Shown: one piece after another, positions 8,820 through 17,488 of the stretch
How the letters are laid out: the number at the start of each line of letters is the position of its first letter
How positions within the stretch are numbered: the first letter of the stretch is position 1
Assembly: GCF_008727875.1 (NCBI RefSeq)
Contig: NZ_VTWS01000001.1
Coordinates: forward strand, 62,001-126,000
DNA: 64,000 nt
Direction of reading: 5' to 3'
DNA from: Larkinella humicola
GTDB lineage: Bacteria; Bacteroidota; Bacteroidia; Cytophagales; Spirosomataceae
Made by a program: the position numbers and the translations under genes
Notes under the pieces: generated by a model
Told to the model about the DNA's origin: nothing
What the model saw: only the letters and a program-made list of their open reading frames with translations
Database searches by the model: none

Positions 8820-9686
8820 ATGAAACCGCAATTTCATAAAGTACCCCTGAATGCCCAGGATTCGTTCAGCATCCGGCACGAAGTCAAAGCCAGTTTCGGG
8901 AACATCTGGCATTACCACCCCGAACTGGAATTGCACTACGTGATCCGGGGCGAGGGAGTTCGGTTTATTGGGGATAATGTCAGCAACTTTTCGGCGGGCG
9001 AAATGCTGCTGGTGGGCGAAAACCTGCCGCATACCTGGCGGTGTAACGAAGCGTATTTTCGGGAAGACCCGGCTCTGCCGGTCGAAGCGATTGTGATGCA
9101 GTTCCGGCCCGATTGTCTGGGTCGCGACTTTCTGAATCTGACCGAAACCCAGCCCATCCGGCGGCTCTACGAAAAGGCGCTGCGGGGCTTGCTGATCAAA
9201 GGCGGAACCAGCGAAAAAGTGGCGGCTTTGCTGCACAGCGCGGTGGAAGCCCAGCCCCTGCAACGGCTGATCGTGCTGCTGTCGATTCTGGACGTGCTGT
9301 CACATTCTGCTGATCTGGAGACCATTACGTCGGAACGGGCATTCTACCAGTCGAACGAACTGGAAACCGTTCGGCTCAATAAGGTCTACAGTTATACCTT
9401 GTCGAATTACGCCAAAGACATCGGTCTCGATGAAATCGCGTCGGTGGCCAGCCTGAGTGTGACGTCCTTCTGCCGGTATTTTAAACTGATGACGCACAAG
9501 ACCTACCATGAATTTCTGACCGAGATTCGGGTCAGTCATGCGTGTCGGGCGCTGGTCGAAAACAAACTGAGTGCGGAGGCCATCTGTTTTGAAAGCGGTT
9601 TTAACAACCTGTCGAATTTTTACCGGCACTTCAAGCGCGTCAAAGGCATCACCCCCCTCGAATACAAACGAAATTACCTTCAGTGA
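8820..9686 (+). CDS. AraC family transcriptional regulator
   Basis: Regulator of 288 residues with an N-terminal cupin sensor domain (WHYHPELELHYVIRGEG, then GDNVSNFSAGEMLLVGENLPHTW) and a C-terminal pair of helix-turn-helix motifs (IASVASLSVTSFCRYFK and ICFESGFNNLSNFYRHFK). It is divergent from the symporter-lyase-sialidase operon across about 270 bases, the common arrangement for a local activator that responds to the imported sugar. The cupin domain would bind that sugar or its breakdown product. The ligand is inferred only from context. Confidence 0.9.
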   Translation: MKPQFHKVPLNAQDSFSIRHEVKASFGNIWHYHPELELHYVIRGEGVRFIGDNVSNFSAGEMLLVGENLPHTWRCNEAYFREDPALPVEAIVMQFRPDCLGRDFLNLTETQPIRRLYEKALRGLLIKGGTSEKVAALLHSAVEAQPLQRLIVLLSILDVLSHSADLETITSERAFYQSNELETVRLNKVYSYTLSNYAKDIGLDEIASVASLSVTSFCRYFKLMTHKTYHEFLTEIRVSHACRALVENKLSAEAICFESGFNNLSNFYRHFKRVKGITPLEYKRNYLQ

Positions 9687-9802
9687 GTGGTACACAGGTT
9701 AGTGTTTTGGGTATATAGTGTACGATTCCCGGTAGCTGATACACGCGACAGGAACCCGTCAGCCACCGAAAACCTTGACCTGTAAACCGTAAATCCTTTT
9801 CC

Positions 9803-11173
9803 ATGAACTTCCGGATCGGCTGGCTTCTTTTTGGCATAGGCATTCAGGCCTGCGCTCCTAAACCGCACTTGACAATGAATTTTAGCGAACACCAATTGAC
9901 GTTTGACACCAAAGGCCATACCATTCACAACAACCAGGCTTTTTCGCCCACCGATGAGTGGCTGGTGTATGACACCCGGAACCAGGACGGCGGCATCGGC
10001 GGCACAGCAGCCATTGAAATGGTGAACGTCAAAACCGGCGAGATCCGGCTGCTTTACCAGACAACGAATCAAACCGAATTTGGTCCCGGCGTGGGCGCGG
10101 CCACCTTCTCACCGACGCAAAACCGGGTGCTGTTTATCCACGGCGTTCGGAATGCCAACCAACAGAAACCGTATGATTTCGATCGCCGGACGGGCGTGGC
10201 CATCGACATCGACCAGCCCGGCAAACCGATTTTTCTGGACGCCCGCAACGTCAAACCGCCCTTTACGCCGGGGGCCTTGCGGGGCGGTACGCACGCACAC
10301 TACTGGAGCGCCGACGGTCAGTGGATCAGCTTTACCTACAACGATCACCACATGAATGTGCTGAGTAAAACCAATCCGGCGGTGAAGGATTTGCGCGTGG
10401 TGGGCGTGATGGCTCCGCTCGGGAAGGTGAGCGTGCCCGACGACGGTTCGCTGGAAAACAATCCGGGCGAGCTGTTTTCAGTGGTGGTGACAAAGGCCAC
10501 CGAAAACCCCAAACCGGGCAGTGACGAGATCGACAAGGCGTTTGACGAAGGCTGGATTGGCAGCAACGGCTATCTGAAACCGGACGGAACCCGGCAGAAG
10601 CGGGCGATTGCATTTCAGGGCAATGTGCGGAACAAGGAAGGGAAAACGATCACGGAAATTTTTGTGGTAGACCTCCCCGACGACCTGACCCAAGCCGCTG
10701 AGGGTCAACCGCTGGAAGGCACTGAAACCAGCCGACCGAATCCACCGAAGGGCGTTCAGCAACGCCGGATCACGTTCACGGAACACGGCGCGGAAGGTCC
10801 CCGCCACTGGCTGAGGACTCCGCCCGACGGTTCGGTGATCGGTTTTCTGGCGAAAGACCCCAGCGGAACGATTCAGATTTTTGGGGTGTCGCCCAACGGC
10901 GGGGCAATCCGGCAACTGACCCGCCAGCCGTTTTCCATCCAAACCACTTTCAATTTCAGCCCCGACGGCCGCTGGCTGGCCTATGCCGCCGACAACAGCG
11001 TATTCATCACGGATCTGCAAACCGGCGACTTCAAGCGATTGACGCCCCGCTCATCGGACGACGCCAAACCCTGGAACGGCGTCGTGTGGTCGAACCAAGG
11101 GGATCAGATTGCGTATAACCGTTATGTAACGACGGAGAAAGGGCGGTTTTTGCAGATGTTTTTGTTGAAATAG
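9803..11173 (+). CDS. DUF3748 (YidR-like) beta-propeller protein
   Basis: Probably exported protein of 456 residues: a hydrophobic N terminus with a cysteine (GIGIQACAPKP) looks like a lipoprotein signal. The rest resembles Escherichia coli YidR (DUF3748), with TolB/WD-like repeats such as AFSPTDEWLVYDTRN, YWSADGQWISFTYND and FSPDGRWLAYAADN that suggest a beta propeller. The function of the family is unknown. It follows the AraC gene by about 115 bases on the same strand and may belong to the same regulon. A role in sugar sensing or degradation is speculation. Confidence 0.78.
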   Translation: MNFRIGWLLFGIGIQACAPKPHLTMNFSEHQLTFDTKGHTIHNNQAFSPTDEWLVYDTRNQDGGIGGTAAIEMVNVKTGEIRLLYQTTNQTEFGPGVGAATFSPTQNRVLFIHGVRNANQQKPYDFDRRTGVAIDIDQPGKPIFLDARNVKPPFTPGALRGGTHAHYWSADGQWISFTYNDHHMNVLSKTNPAVKDLRVVGVMAPLGKVSVPDDGSLENNPGELFSVVVTKATENPKPGSDEIDKAFDEGWIGSNGYLKPDGTRQKRAIAFQGNVRNKEGKTITEIFVVDLPDDLTQAAEGQPLEGTETSRPNPPKGVQQRRITFTEHGAEGPRHWLRTPPDGSVIGFLAKDPSGTIQIFGVSPNGGAIRQLTRQPFSIQTTFNFSPDGRWLAYAADNSVFITDLQTGDFKRLTPRSSDDAKPWNGVVWSNQGDQIAYNRYVTTEKGRFLQMFLLK

Positions 11174-11227
11174 CTTGGGTATTCAAAAAATACCGTGTTT
11201 TTTTAAATCGAAAGATCATGCGTTGTT

Positions 11228-11755
11228 ATGACTACCGAAGATCACCCCTTTGTTTGTCCGACCTGTGCCTGGCGCGGCACGGAAAATGAGCTAGACTGTG
11301 ACTATTCCCTGTTTGGCGAGTATACCGAGAAAACATGTCCAAAATGCAGCACCGTCCTCCAGACGGTCCGCAACTATGTGACCGCGGAAGAAGCTCAGCA
11401 ACAAGCGGATGCGGGAAATGCCTGGCTTCAACAGGCGATCAGTTACCGCTCTCGCATCGAGCAGTCCCAATTGAAATCCCTTGATCAGTTTCCCGAGTTG
11501 GCAGATCGATCCGAACTTGAATTGGTCTGGGAATGTGTCAACATACCGGAAGAAGGGCGGCAGGAGTCCGTTTGGATTATCATTCGATTGTCGACCGGTG
11601 AGCCGATCTGGCGGGAGCGTTCGTATTATGGAAACCAGGCTCGTTTTTCTGAAATGAAAGAATTACTCACCCTGAAATACGGGGACCGTTTTAAATCGCT
11701 TGAACGCGACTGCAGCGATCATTTGTACACTTCTTTGTACTGGTATGGCGATTAG
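11228..11755 (+). CDS. Hypothetical protein with zinc-ribbon-like cysteines
   Basis: Protein of 175 residues that I do not recognise. The N terminus carries CPTC (C10, C13) and later CPKC (C37, C40), with another cysteine at residue 24, which together look like a small zinc ribbon. The rest is soluble and rich in charged residues, with no signal peptide or membrane segment. It ends about 50 bases from the truncated end of the convergent VapC fragment, so the deletion that removed that toxin's C terminus lies near here. Confidence 0.65.
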   Translation: MTTEDHPFVCPTCAWRGTENELDCDYSLFGEYTEKTCPKCSTVLQTVRNYVTAEEAQQQADAGNAWLQQAISYRSRIEQSQLKSLDQFPELADRSELELVWECVNIPEEGRQESVWIIIRLSTGEPIWRERSYYGNQARFSEMKELLTLKYGDRFKSLERDCSDHLYTSLYWYGD

Positions 11756-11806
11756 AGACGGACGGTTTTGGGGATGCTTACTTTTTTGTTACAAGTCAGG
11801 TTCTGG

Positions 11807-12010
11807 TTAAAATGCGGATTCGTATTTAAAATCTACAGCTTTGTGGGATTTGATGGGGTTATCGCTATTTTCAGCACCGTAGCGAAGCTCAACAACCGTA
11901 ATTTCAGAAATATAGCAATTCTCCCGGCCTTTTTCCTTGATCAGTTCGTCTAACTTGAGTTTGCCACGGAGAAAAAATACGCAAATGTTCGTATCGAGGA
12001 GATAGGGCAT
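11807..12010 (-). pseudogene. Truncated VapC-like PIN domain toxin
   Basis: Only 67 residues remain of a PIN ribonuclease that is normally about 135 long. The N-terminal strand with the first catalytic Asp is intact (PYLLDTNICVFFL), as is the SEITVVELRYG helix with the conserved Glu. The frame then ends at ESAF, and no remnant of the C-terminal acidic residues is found below it. The complete VapC at 23102-23515 shares the DTNICV and SEIT-ELL blocks. The start codon overlaps the antitoxin stop by one base (TAATG), so the pair is still translationally coupled. It is probably inactive. Confidence 0.8.
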
Positions 12011-12261
12011 TAGAATTTGATTTCTTTCTTCCTGAATTGCCGACTTGCTTTTAGATCAGCGATAATCTCTTCTGCGGATTTATCGGATGCGAAGGCACCA
12101 AACGATCCATAGAAGTGGTCTTCTACGAGTCTCTCTTTGGTTTTTAACGATTTTGAAAGACTCTCGATTAGCACCATTTTACTATCAGAGCTAAGCCCTT
12201 CCAGTAATTCCGAATAGGCTTCGACAATATGGCGGTCCGTGTCGTTCATCTTAATCTCCAT
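12010..12261 (-). CDS. Antitoxin of a decayed VapBC-type pair
   Basis: Small acidic/basic protein of 83 residues in the antitoxin position, immediately upstream of and overlapping the truncated PIN gene by one base. It has a helical N-terminal part (MVLIESLSKSLK) and a charged C terminus (FRKKEIKF), the layout of toxin-neutralising tails. It shows no clear match to a named antitoxin DNA-binding fold. A start four codons later at MNDTDRH is equally possible. With its partner truncated it is probably a leftover, or an antidote against a related toxin elsewhere. Confidence 0.65.
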   Translation of the reverse strand: MEIKMNDTDRHIVEAYSELLEGLSSDSKMVLIESLSKSLKTKERLVEDHFYGSFGAFASDKSAEEIIADLKASRQFRKKEIKF

Positions 12262-12484
12262 TGGATTTGCAAAACAATCGCTCGCTAATTAGTGATTAAT
12301 GTATCAATTTTTGTTTGATTTAACAAAATCTCCGCTGGTAGCCTTTCTAGCCCCCGGATTGCAACAGTGCAAATAAGGCATTTCGCAAAAATAAGGAAAG
12401 ACTCGATGAAAACTTTTCGAAAGTAATCCCCTCCCCCAACCTTTTCCCCACCAAATGCGTCTTACTACCAAAACCAGTAAACCC

Positions 12485-12838
12485 ATGAAGACGCTACCTT
12501 TGATTGTTGGCCTGCTGATGGTGGCCTGCCATCCCAGCCCCTGGGACCAGGAAGTGGCCGTCAGTTCCGACTGCCCGGCCTATGCCGAATGGAAAAAAGC
12601 CGCCGACCTGCGCGAAGTGCCGGGAACGGTGGTCAACGAAGCGGAGAGTTCACAGACCAGTACGTGGCTCTACATCCTCACCAGCGACAGCACACGCTAT
12701 TTCGCCTGCAACCTGCCGACGTCCGTACAGAAAACCGGTACGAAAGTCGTTTTCAACGCCGATGAGTTTGCGCCCCCGCCGAACGTCCGGCTGGCCGGTG
12801 TTCCCGTTAAACTCACCAAACTGCGGACGGCGCCCTGA
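12485..12838 (+). CDS. Small predicted lipoprotein
   Basis: Exported protein of 117 residues with a lipobox (LLMVAC, cysteine at residue 15) after a short signal starting MKTLPLIVG. The mature part has a few conserved-looking hydrophobic stretches (TWLYILTSD) but no domain I recognise. The open frame extends 10 codons upstream, but the internal ATG gives a standard lipoprotein signal and is preferred. It is convergent with the glycosyltransferase gene, 6 bases from its end. Confidence 0.7.
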   Translation: MKTLPLIVGLLMVACHPSPWDQEVAVSSDCPAYAEWKKAADLREVPGTVVNEAESSQTSTWLYILTSDSTRYFACNLPTSVQKTGTKVVFNADEFAPPPNVRLAGVPVKLTKLRTAP

Positions 12839-12844
12839 AACCGG

Positions 12845-13669
12845 CTAGGCATGAAGTTGGGCAATGGCACGCTGGTCGGCCTGACGAATCAGCTTTTTAA
12901 CGCTCCGTAAGGCCCGAAGCATCAGCCGAATGCGGAAATACAGGACAATGGGTTTGGAAAAATGCTTCCGCGCAAACAACAGGCTGCAATGATGATAACT
13001 GCCGTTGAAAAACTTCTCCTCAACGCCCGAATCGACCCCGCCCTGGTGGCTGGCGTGGTGGATGAGCGCGGCCTTGGCCACGTAGCCCATGCGGCAACCG
13101 GCCCGGAAAGCCCGCAGTCCAAAATCGGCATCCTCGTGAACGGCAACCCCCGTAAACCGCTCATCGAACGGGCCAATCTTGTCAAAAACCGGGCGTGATA
13201 CCGAAAAATTAGCACCCGTCACCACATTCACCGGCCCATCGGTCGGGCAATCGTCGCCCCCCGTAAACTTCAGATACCACGTCAGCCACGACGGGCTCGA
13301 CTGGGGCGGCACGTGCGTTTCGATAATCCGTCCCTGCACCACCTCCAGCCCGCTCTGGTGAGCCTCAAAATGCGCCTGAACGAAGGTCGGGTCAAATTCC
13401 GTGTCGTCGTCGATGAAGATAATGACTTCGCCCCGCGCGTGCCGGAGGCCCCGATTTCGGGCGGCTGTCAGCGACGGTTGTTCGCTCCGGATTAATTGAA
13501 ACCGGGCTTTATTCTCGTCCAAAAACCGACGCGTTTCCGGCTCATGCTGACGGGTCTGGTCCACGACCAGAATTTCGAAATCGGCGAAATCCTGCCGGAA
13601 CGCGCATTGCAGGCATTGCACCAGCAACGCTTCCCGGTTGTAGGTCGGAATAATGAGGGAAACAAGCAC
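12845..13669 (-). CDS. Family 2 glycosyltransferase
   Basis: GT-A fold glycosyltransferase of 274 residues. The N-terminal VSLIIPTYNREALL and the acidic FIDDDTEF (DXD-type, metal and nucleotide-sugar binding) are clear, and a conserved GANFSVSR/GPFDERF region and acidic EDADFGLR follow, as expected for GT2. It is cytoplasmic or membrane-peripheral, and donor and acceptor are unknown. It lies 33 bases downstream of the large thioredoxin-fold protein on the same strand, but no polysaccharide cluster is present around it. Confidence 0.88.
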   Translation of the reverse strand: MLVSLIIPTYNREALLVQCLQCAFRQDFADFEILVVDQTRQHEPETRRFLDENKARFQLIRSEQPSLTAARNRGLRHARGEVIIFIDDDTEFDPTFVQAHFEAHQSGLEVVQGRIIETHVPPQSSPSWLTWYLKFTGGDDCPTDGPVNVVTGANFSVSRPVFDKIGPFDERFTGVAVHEDADFGLRAFRAGCRMGYVAKAALIHHASHQGGVDSGVEEKFFNGSYHHCSLLFARKHFSKPIVLYFRIRLMLRALRSVKKLIRQADQRAIAQLHA

Positions 13670-13702
13670 AAAAGTTACGGTATAGGTACGCTGGAAACGG
13701 TT

Positions 13703-15376
13703 CTACAATTTTTCCCGGATGAGTTTCAATACTTCGTCCGATTTAGACGGCAGCGGAGCATCGCGCTTGAGAACTTTCCCATCGCGGCCCAGCAGCCCGG
13801 CCGCCGGAATGTATTCGGCCCGGAGCGTTGCCAACAGGTTGCCAAGCTGGTCTTCGTCCACAAAAATGTGGAGTCCCTTGGGCTTGTTTTTAGCCACCCA
13901 CTCCCGCCAGAGTTCCATCGAGGTCTGGCTGCTGCACACATAGGCCACCAACACATCGCGGCTACCGAGCTGCTCCTGAATGGCGCGGGCCGCCAGGGCC
14001 TCCTGCCGCGAAGGCTCCACGTCAGTCGACCACGCCAGCACGTAAACCAACCGCCCCAGTGCCTGTTTCTGAAGTTGCTCGAGCAGTTCTTTCCCGTAGT
14101 GGCTGGAGCGCATCAGGGTCACCCCCGACAACACCTCGACCGGTTCATCGACCTGATTGGTAAACTTTTCTGCCACGTCCCGCACCGTCGCGCTGTCTTT
14201 GACCTCCAGCCGGTACAATTCTTCCAGCGAAAGCCGGTAGTGCGGATCGGTCACCTGGGGCATGATGTGCCGGTACAACAGCAGTTGGTTTTTCAACTCA
14301 ATATCGGGCAGGATGGACTCCAGGAAATTGGCTTTCAGGTAATCCAGTCCGGTGCTGTCCACCATTTTCCGGTACTGCGACATTTCCGTTTCATACACCA
14401 GCAGCTTCGCCAGCGTGTCCTGGTGGCGTTGTAATATCCGCTGCAGCATCGGCATATCGCGGCTCACGGCGGTTTTCCCGGCCTTCAGCTCGTCCACCCG
14501 TGTGCGTTCCGTAGCCGACAGATCCCGGATATACTGATCCACCAGCCGGGCAAACGTACCTACCGGCACCCCGCGACCGGTCTGGTCAGCGATTCGTGAA
14601 TTGGCATAAGCCGCAAACCGCTCCATGGCCGTTGTCCGCTGAACCGTCAGGAAAAGGTCGTCGGCAGGTCGTAAGCTACTGCCGGAGGGCAAACCCGTTT
14701 CCAGACGCGTGTCCTGCTCAGCCAGCGCCCGGTCATACAGATAGGTAGACACTTCGTATTTGATGCCCGACCGGATGTACTGATCCAGCAGCGGCAACAC
14801 CTCGTGGGTCTGGCGGTATTTTTCGTAGGTGGAGATGAATTCATTCGTCAGAATCTTCCGGCTGTCGTCTGCCGACCGTCCCTCGACCCGTTTTGCCAAC
14901 TGGCGGTTATCGACTTTGGGCTTATTTTTAAACTCGAAGGCCTTATACCGGGTCAGTTGGTTGTTCACCTGGGCGTTGGTGCCGCTAAACCGGAAAGGCG
15001 CTTCGGACAAGAACAGGGAGTCGGCATCGAGCGCAATTTCGATGGTGCCGGCCGAACCCAGAAACGCGGTTGAAATCTGGCCGAAATTGAAATACAGCTC
15101 TTCGTAGGGATACACCAGCGGTAATGTCACCTGAAACGACCCATCGGCCGCGAGCGGAGCCGGGCGTGCCATTTCGCGGTTCGCCTGCAGGATGTTATTC
15201 CGCGAAACCGTCACGTTGGGACTTTGGCGGTATAGTTGAAGCGTCAGGTTTTTGATTCGGCCCTTCACCGTTACGGAATCGGATTTGAACTGGGCGTAAA
15301 CGGTTGGGAATTGGCCGAAAAAGAAGGTCAAAAGGAGGCAGAACGCCGGGAATACTCTATAACGTCGTGTTGGCAT
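13703..15376 (-). CDS. Secreted TlpA-like protein without catalytic cysteines
   Basis: Exported protein of 557 residues with a signal peptide (cut near VYAQ). Residues 30-130 resemble the beta-rich N-terminal domain of Bacteroidota TlpA/AhpC-type proteins (VTVKGRIKN). Residues 440-557 form a thioredoxin fold: LVYVLAWSTDV at 445-453, then VAYVC and a cis-proline region YIPAAGLLGRDGK. Where WCxxC is expected, the sequence reads WSTDV, so it cannot act as a disulfide oxidoreductase. It may be a binding or structural periplasmic protein. It is downstream of nuoC by about 80 bases on the same strand. Confidence 0.72.
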   Translation of the reverse strand: MPTRRYRVFPAFCLLLTFFFGQFPTVYAQFKSDSVTVKGRIKNLTLQLYRQSPNVTVSRNNILQANREMARPAPLAADGSFQVTLPLVYPYEELYFNFGQISTAFLGSAGTIEIALDADSLFLSEAPFRFSGTNAQVNNQLTRYKAFEFKNKPKVDNRQLAKRVEGRSADDSRKILTNEFISTYEKYRQTHEVLPLLDQYIRSGIKYEVSTYLYDRALAEQDTRLETGLPSGSSLRPADDLFLTVQRTTAMERFAAYANSRIADQTGRGVPVGTFARLVDQYIRDLSATERTRVDELKAGKTAVSRDMPMLQRILQRHQDTLAKLLVYETEMSQYRKMVDSTGLDYLKANFLESILPDIELKNQLLLYRHIMPQVTDPHYRLSLEELYRLEVKDSATVRDVAEKFTNQVDEPVEVLSGVTLMRSSHYGKELLEQLQKQALGRLVYVLAWSTDVEPSRQEALAARAIQEQLGSRDVLVAYVCSSQTSMELWREWVAKNKPKGLHIFVDEDQLGNLLATLRAEYIPAAGLLGRDGKVLKRDAPLPSKSDEVLKLIREKL

Positions 15377-15459
15377 GAAGGCAATGGCTCAAGTCAATCC
15401 AGAAAAGATACAAGTTAAACTGCCAATTGCACACTACCAAACGTTCCGGGTCTCCGGAG

Positions 15460-15957
15460 TTATTTCACTTTGATACCGTGGTAGGTCTCCATCTCCCGGT
15501 AATCTTTCCGCAACGGATGGCCCACCCAGTCGGTGGGAAGCAGAATCCGGCGCAAATCGGGATGGCCGTCGAAGTGAATCCCAACCAGATCGAAGATTTC
15601 GCGCTCGTGCCAGTCGGCCGTTCGCCAGACGCTGCTGACCGTCGGAACCACCGGTAGCGGTTCGCCTTCGGCAGTGCGCGGCAACACGACTTTCAGCGTC
15701 AGGTTATGTTCGTAGGGGATTGAAGTCAGGTTGTAAACGACCTCCATCGTGTTGACCTGCAGACCGTTATCGATCCCGGTCATGCAGGCCAGAAAGTCAA
15801 AAAAAAGCCGGTCATCGTCGCGCAAAAACCGGCAAATTTCGGCGATCTGCGTTGACTCCACCACGAGGAAAGGCTGCGGATTGGCGGTATTGCTTTGCAG
15901 AATTCCGTCGGTGCCGAATTGAGCCAGCAGCAGTTCAGATAATTCGGAAAAATTCAT
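15460..15957 (-). CDS. nuoC: NADH-quinone oxidoreductase subunit C
   Basis: Peripheral-arm subunit of respiratory complex I, 165 residues. The 30-kDa subunit signature is plain at the C terminus ([26 protein letters not shown], then [10 protein letters not shown]). The length matches a stand-alone NuoC rather than a NuoCD fusion. It is the last nuo gene here: no nuoD follows, and the next gene on this strand is an unrelated TlpA-like protein. It is separated from nuoB by a lipoprotein gene, which is not the usual order. Confidence 0.93.
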   Translation of the reverse strand: MNFSELSELLLAQFGTDGILQSNTANPQPFLVVESTQIAEICRFLRDDDRLFFDFLACMTGIDNGLQVNTMEVVYNLTSIPYEHNLTLKVVLPRTAEGEPLPVVPTVSSVWRTADWHEREIFDLVGIHFDGHPDLRRILLPTDWVGHPLRKDYREMETYHGIKVK

Positions 15958-15965
15958 TCTGCAAG

Positions 15966-16310
15966 TTAGCGAATTGAGACGATCGTTATCTCATCGGCCT
16001 CAAATTTCGAGCCCCAGCCGCACTCGACGGTTTTCTTCCGGTCCGTAAATTTATAGACGATGGTGCCCTGCTTCTGTTGTTCCTTGCCCACGAAGTTCTC
16101 CACCAGGGCGACGGATTCGGCATCGGGCGCATACCGGATTATTTTTTGCGGATCGTTCCAGTTCAGGGCCACGTGCGCCTGACAACCGTCATACGCCAGC
16201 CCGTTGGGATACAGCATCACTTCCGACCGGAGTTCGGGGCCGGAGGTGGAATCGTCTTCGGTGCAGGCTGTGAAGCACAACACCATCAGGGTGATCAGGA
16301 TCGTTTTCAT
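15966..16310 (-). CDS. Lipoprotein gene inserted between nuoB and nuoC
   Basis: Predicted lipoprotein of 114 residues with lipobox CFTAC (cysteine at residue 16) after [11 protein letters not shown]. The mature part is acidic at first (TEDDSTSG), then has a stretch with two cysteines (YDGCQAHV and VECGWGSK) that could form a disulfide. I recognise no domain. It sits 8 bases upstream of nuoC and about 80 bases after nuoB, so it is likely co-transcribed with them, but a lipoprotein here is not part of the complex I gene set known to me. Confidence 0.7.
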   Translation of the reverse strand: MKTILITLMVLCFTACTEDDSTSGPELRSEVMLYPNGLAYDGCQAHVALNWNDPQKIIRYAPDAESVALVENFVGKEQQKQGTIVYKFTDRKKTVECGWGSKFEADEITIVSIR

Positions 16311-16389
16311 ACCAGTTCGTATTTGTTAAACCGTATGACCCTTTTATCCTTTAATTGGTTGGAGTACATTCGACTCTTTTCAACAAAAG

Positions 16390-16938
16390 TTACTGCACGG
16401 CTTCCCTTTCGTCGGCTTCCATCGCCAGCAAAGCCGTCGGTGCCGGTTCGTCCCGCAGGCTGCTGTTGCGGATTTTTTCCTGCAATTTCAGAAAACCGCC
16501 AATCAGGGCTTCGGGGCGCGGTGGACAACCCGGCACATACACATCGACGGGAATAATCCGGTCCACGCCCTTCACGACGTGGTAACCGTGCTGCCAGTAG
16601 GGTCCTCCGCAGTTGGAACACGACCCCATCGAAATCACATAACGCGGTTCGGGCATCTGTTCGTAGAGCCGCCGGATGCGGTCGGCCATCTTGAACGTTA
16701 CGGTTCCGGACACGATCATGACATCCGACTGCCGGGGCGAAGGCCGGGGAAAAATCCCGAACCGCTCCAGATCATAGCCTGATGCGAAGGTTTGCATCAT
16801 TTCGATGGCACAGCAGGCCAGCCCGAAGCCCATCGGCCACAGCGACGAAAGCCGCGCCCAGTTCAGGAGGTCTTCAGCCGTGGTCAGCAACACCCCACCT
16901 TCGCCGGATTTGAATCGTTGATCGAGTAAACCGCTCAT
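16390..16938 (-). CDS. nuoB: NADH-quinone oxidoreductase subunit B
   Basis: Complex I subunit that binds iron-sulfur cluster N2, 182 residues. The paired cysteines [10 protein letters not shown], the third cysteine in [13 protein letters not shown] and the fourth in [13 protein letters not shown] are all present. An upstream ATG six codons earlier lies within a palindromic repeat, so the ATG before SGLLDQRF is chosen. The gene follows nuoA across a 61-base gap filled almost entirely by the family D palindrome. Confidence 0.95.
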   Translation of the reverse strand: MSGLLDQRFKSGEGGVLLTTAEDLLNWARLSSLWPMGFGLACCAIEMMQTFASGYDLERFGIFPRPSPRQSDVMIVSGTVTFKMADRIRRLYEQMPEPRYVISMGSCSNCGGPYWQHGYHVVKGVDRIIPVDVYVPGCPPRPEALIGGFLKLQEKIRNSSLRDEPAPTALLAMEADEREAVQ

Positions 16939-16948
16939 GGTTGATTTT

Positions 16949-17015
16949 GCCCCCAACCCCCTAAAGGGGGCTTTTGCCGCCAGATGCGAAAAGCCCCCTT
17001 TAGGGGGTTGGGGGC
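16949..17015. repeat. Family D palindrome, copy 2, at the nuoA-nuoB junction
   Basis: Arms 16949-16975 and 16989-17015 are exact 27-base reverse complements around a 13-base loop. The right arm holds the last codons and the TAA stop of nuoA, and the left arm ends about 10 bases from the nuoB start. The core CCCCC-TAAAG/TTTAG-GGGGG resembles copy 1 at 8563-8620. Confidence 0.88.
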
Positions 17016-17482
17016 GATTTTTTATATTTCTGATTCACTTTTTCGTACAGAGAAACCGGTACGGCGGTTTTCATTTCCGGTACTTTCGGTTCCGGTTTCA
17101 CCCAATCCAGAAAGCCTTTGGCCCAGACATACGCCAGCCCTAGTGCCAGAAGAGCCACAAAGATGACCATTTCCGCTAGGGAAAGCCAGCCCCACAAGCC
17201 GTTCGTTTCTTCGATCAACGCCTTTTGCCCAAAAACCGTAGCCCACGGAAACAGGAAGACCAGTTCAACGTCGAACAAAACAAAAATAAGGGCGACCACG
17301 TAAAACCGCACGTTGAACTGCACATTGGCGTTGCCCACCGGTTCTTCGCCGGATTCGTAGGTGGTTTGCTTCTCGATGTTGGGGCGGTTGGGGCGCAACA
17401 AACTCCCAACAAACAAAACCAGCCCAACGAACGCCAGGCCGGTAATGATGAACAATAGAATGATTCCGAAGTCGGAGAGCAT
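17000..17482 (-). CDS. nuoA: NADH-quinone oxidoreductase subunit A
   Basis: Membrane subunit of complex I, 160 residues, with three transmembrane segments and the conserved loop [22 protein letters not shown]-type signature followed by [12 protein letters not shown]. Family members are usually 115-130 long, and the extra length is a C-terminal tail. The last seven residues (KKSPPTP region) and the stop are encoded by the family D palindrome, so the natural end has probably been replaced. It is the first nuo gene of the operon and lies 6 bases downstream of a fatty acid hydroxylase gene. Confidence 0.94.
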   Translation of the reverse strand: MLSDFGIILLFIITGLAFVGLVLFVGSLLRPNRPNIEKQTTYESGEEPVGNANVQFNVRFYVVALIFVLFDVELVFLFPWATVFGQKALIEETNGLWGWLSLAEMVIFVALLALGLAYVWAKGFLDWVKPEPKVPEMKTAVPVSLYEKVNQKYKKSPPTP

Positions 17483-17488
17483 GCGGTG

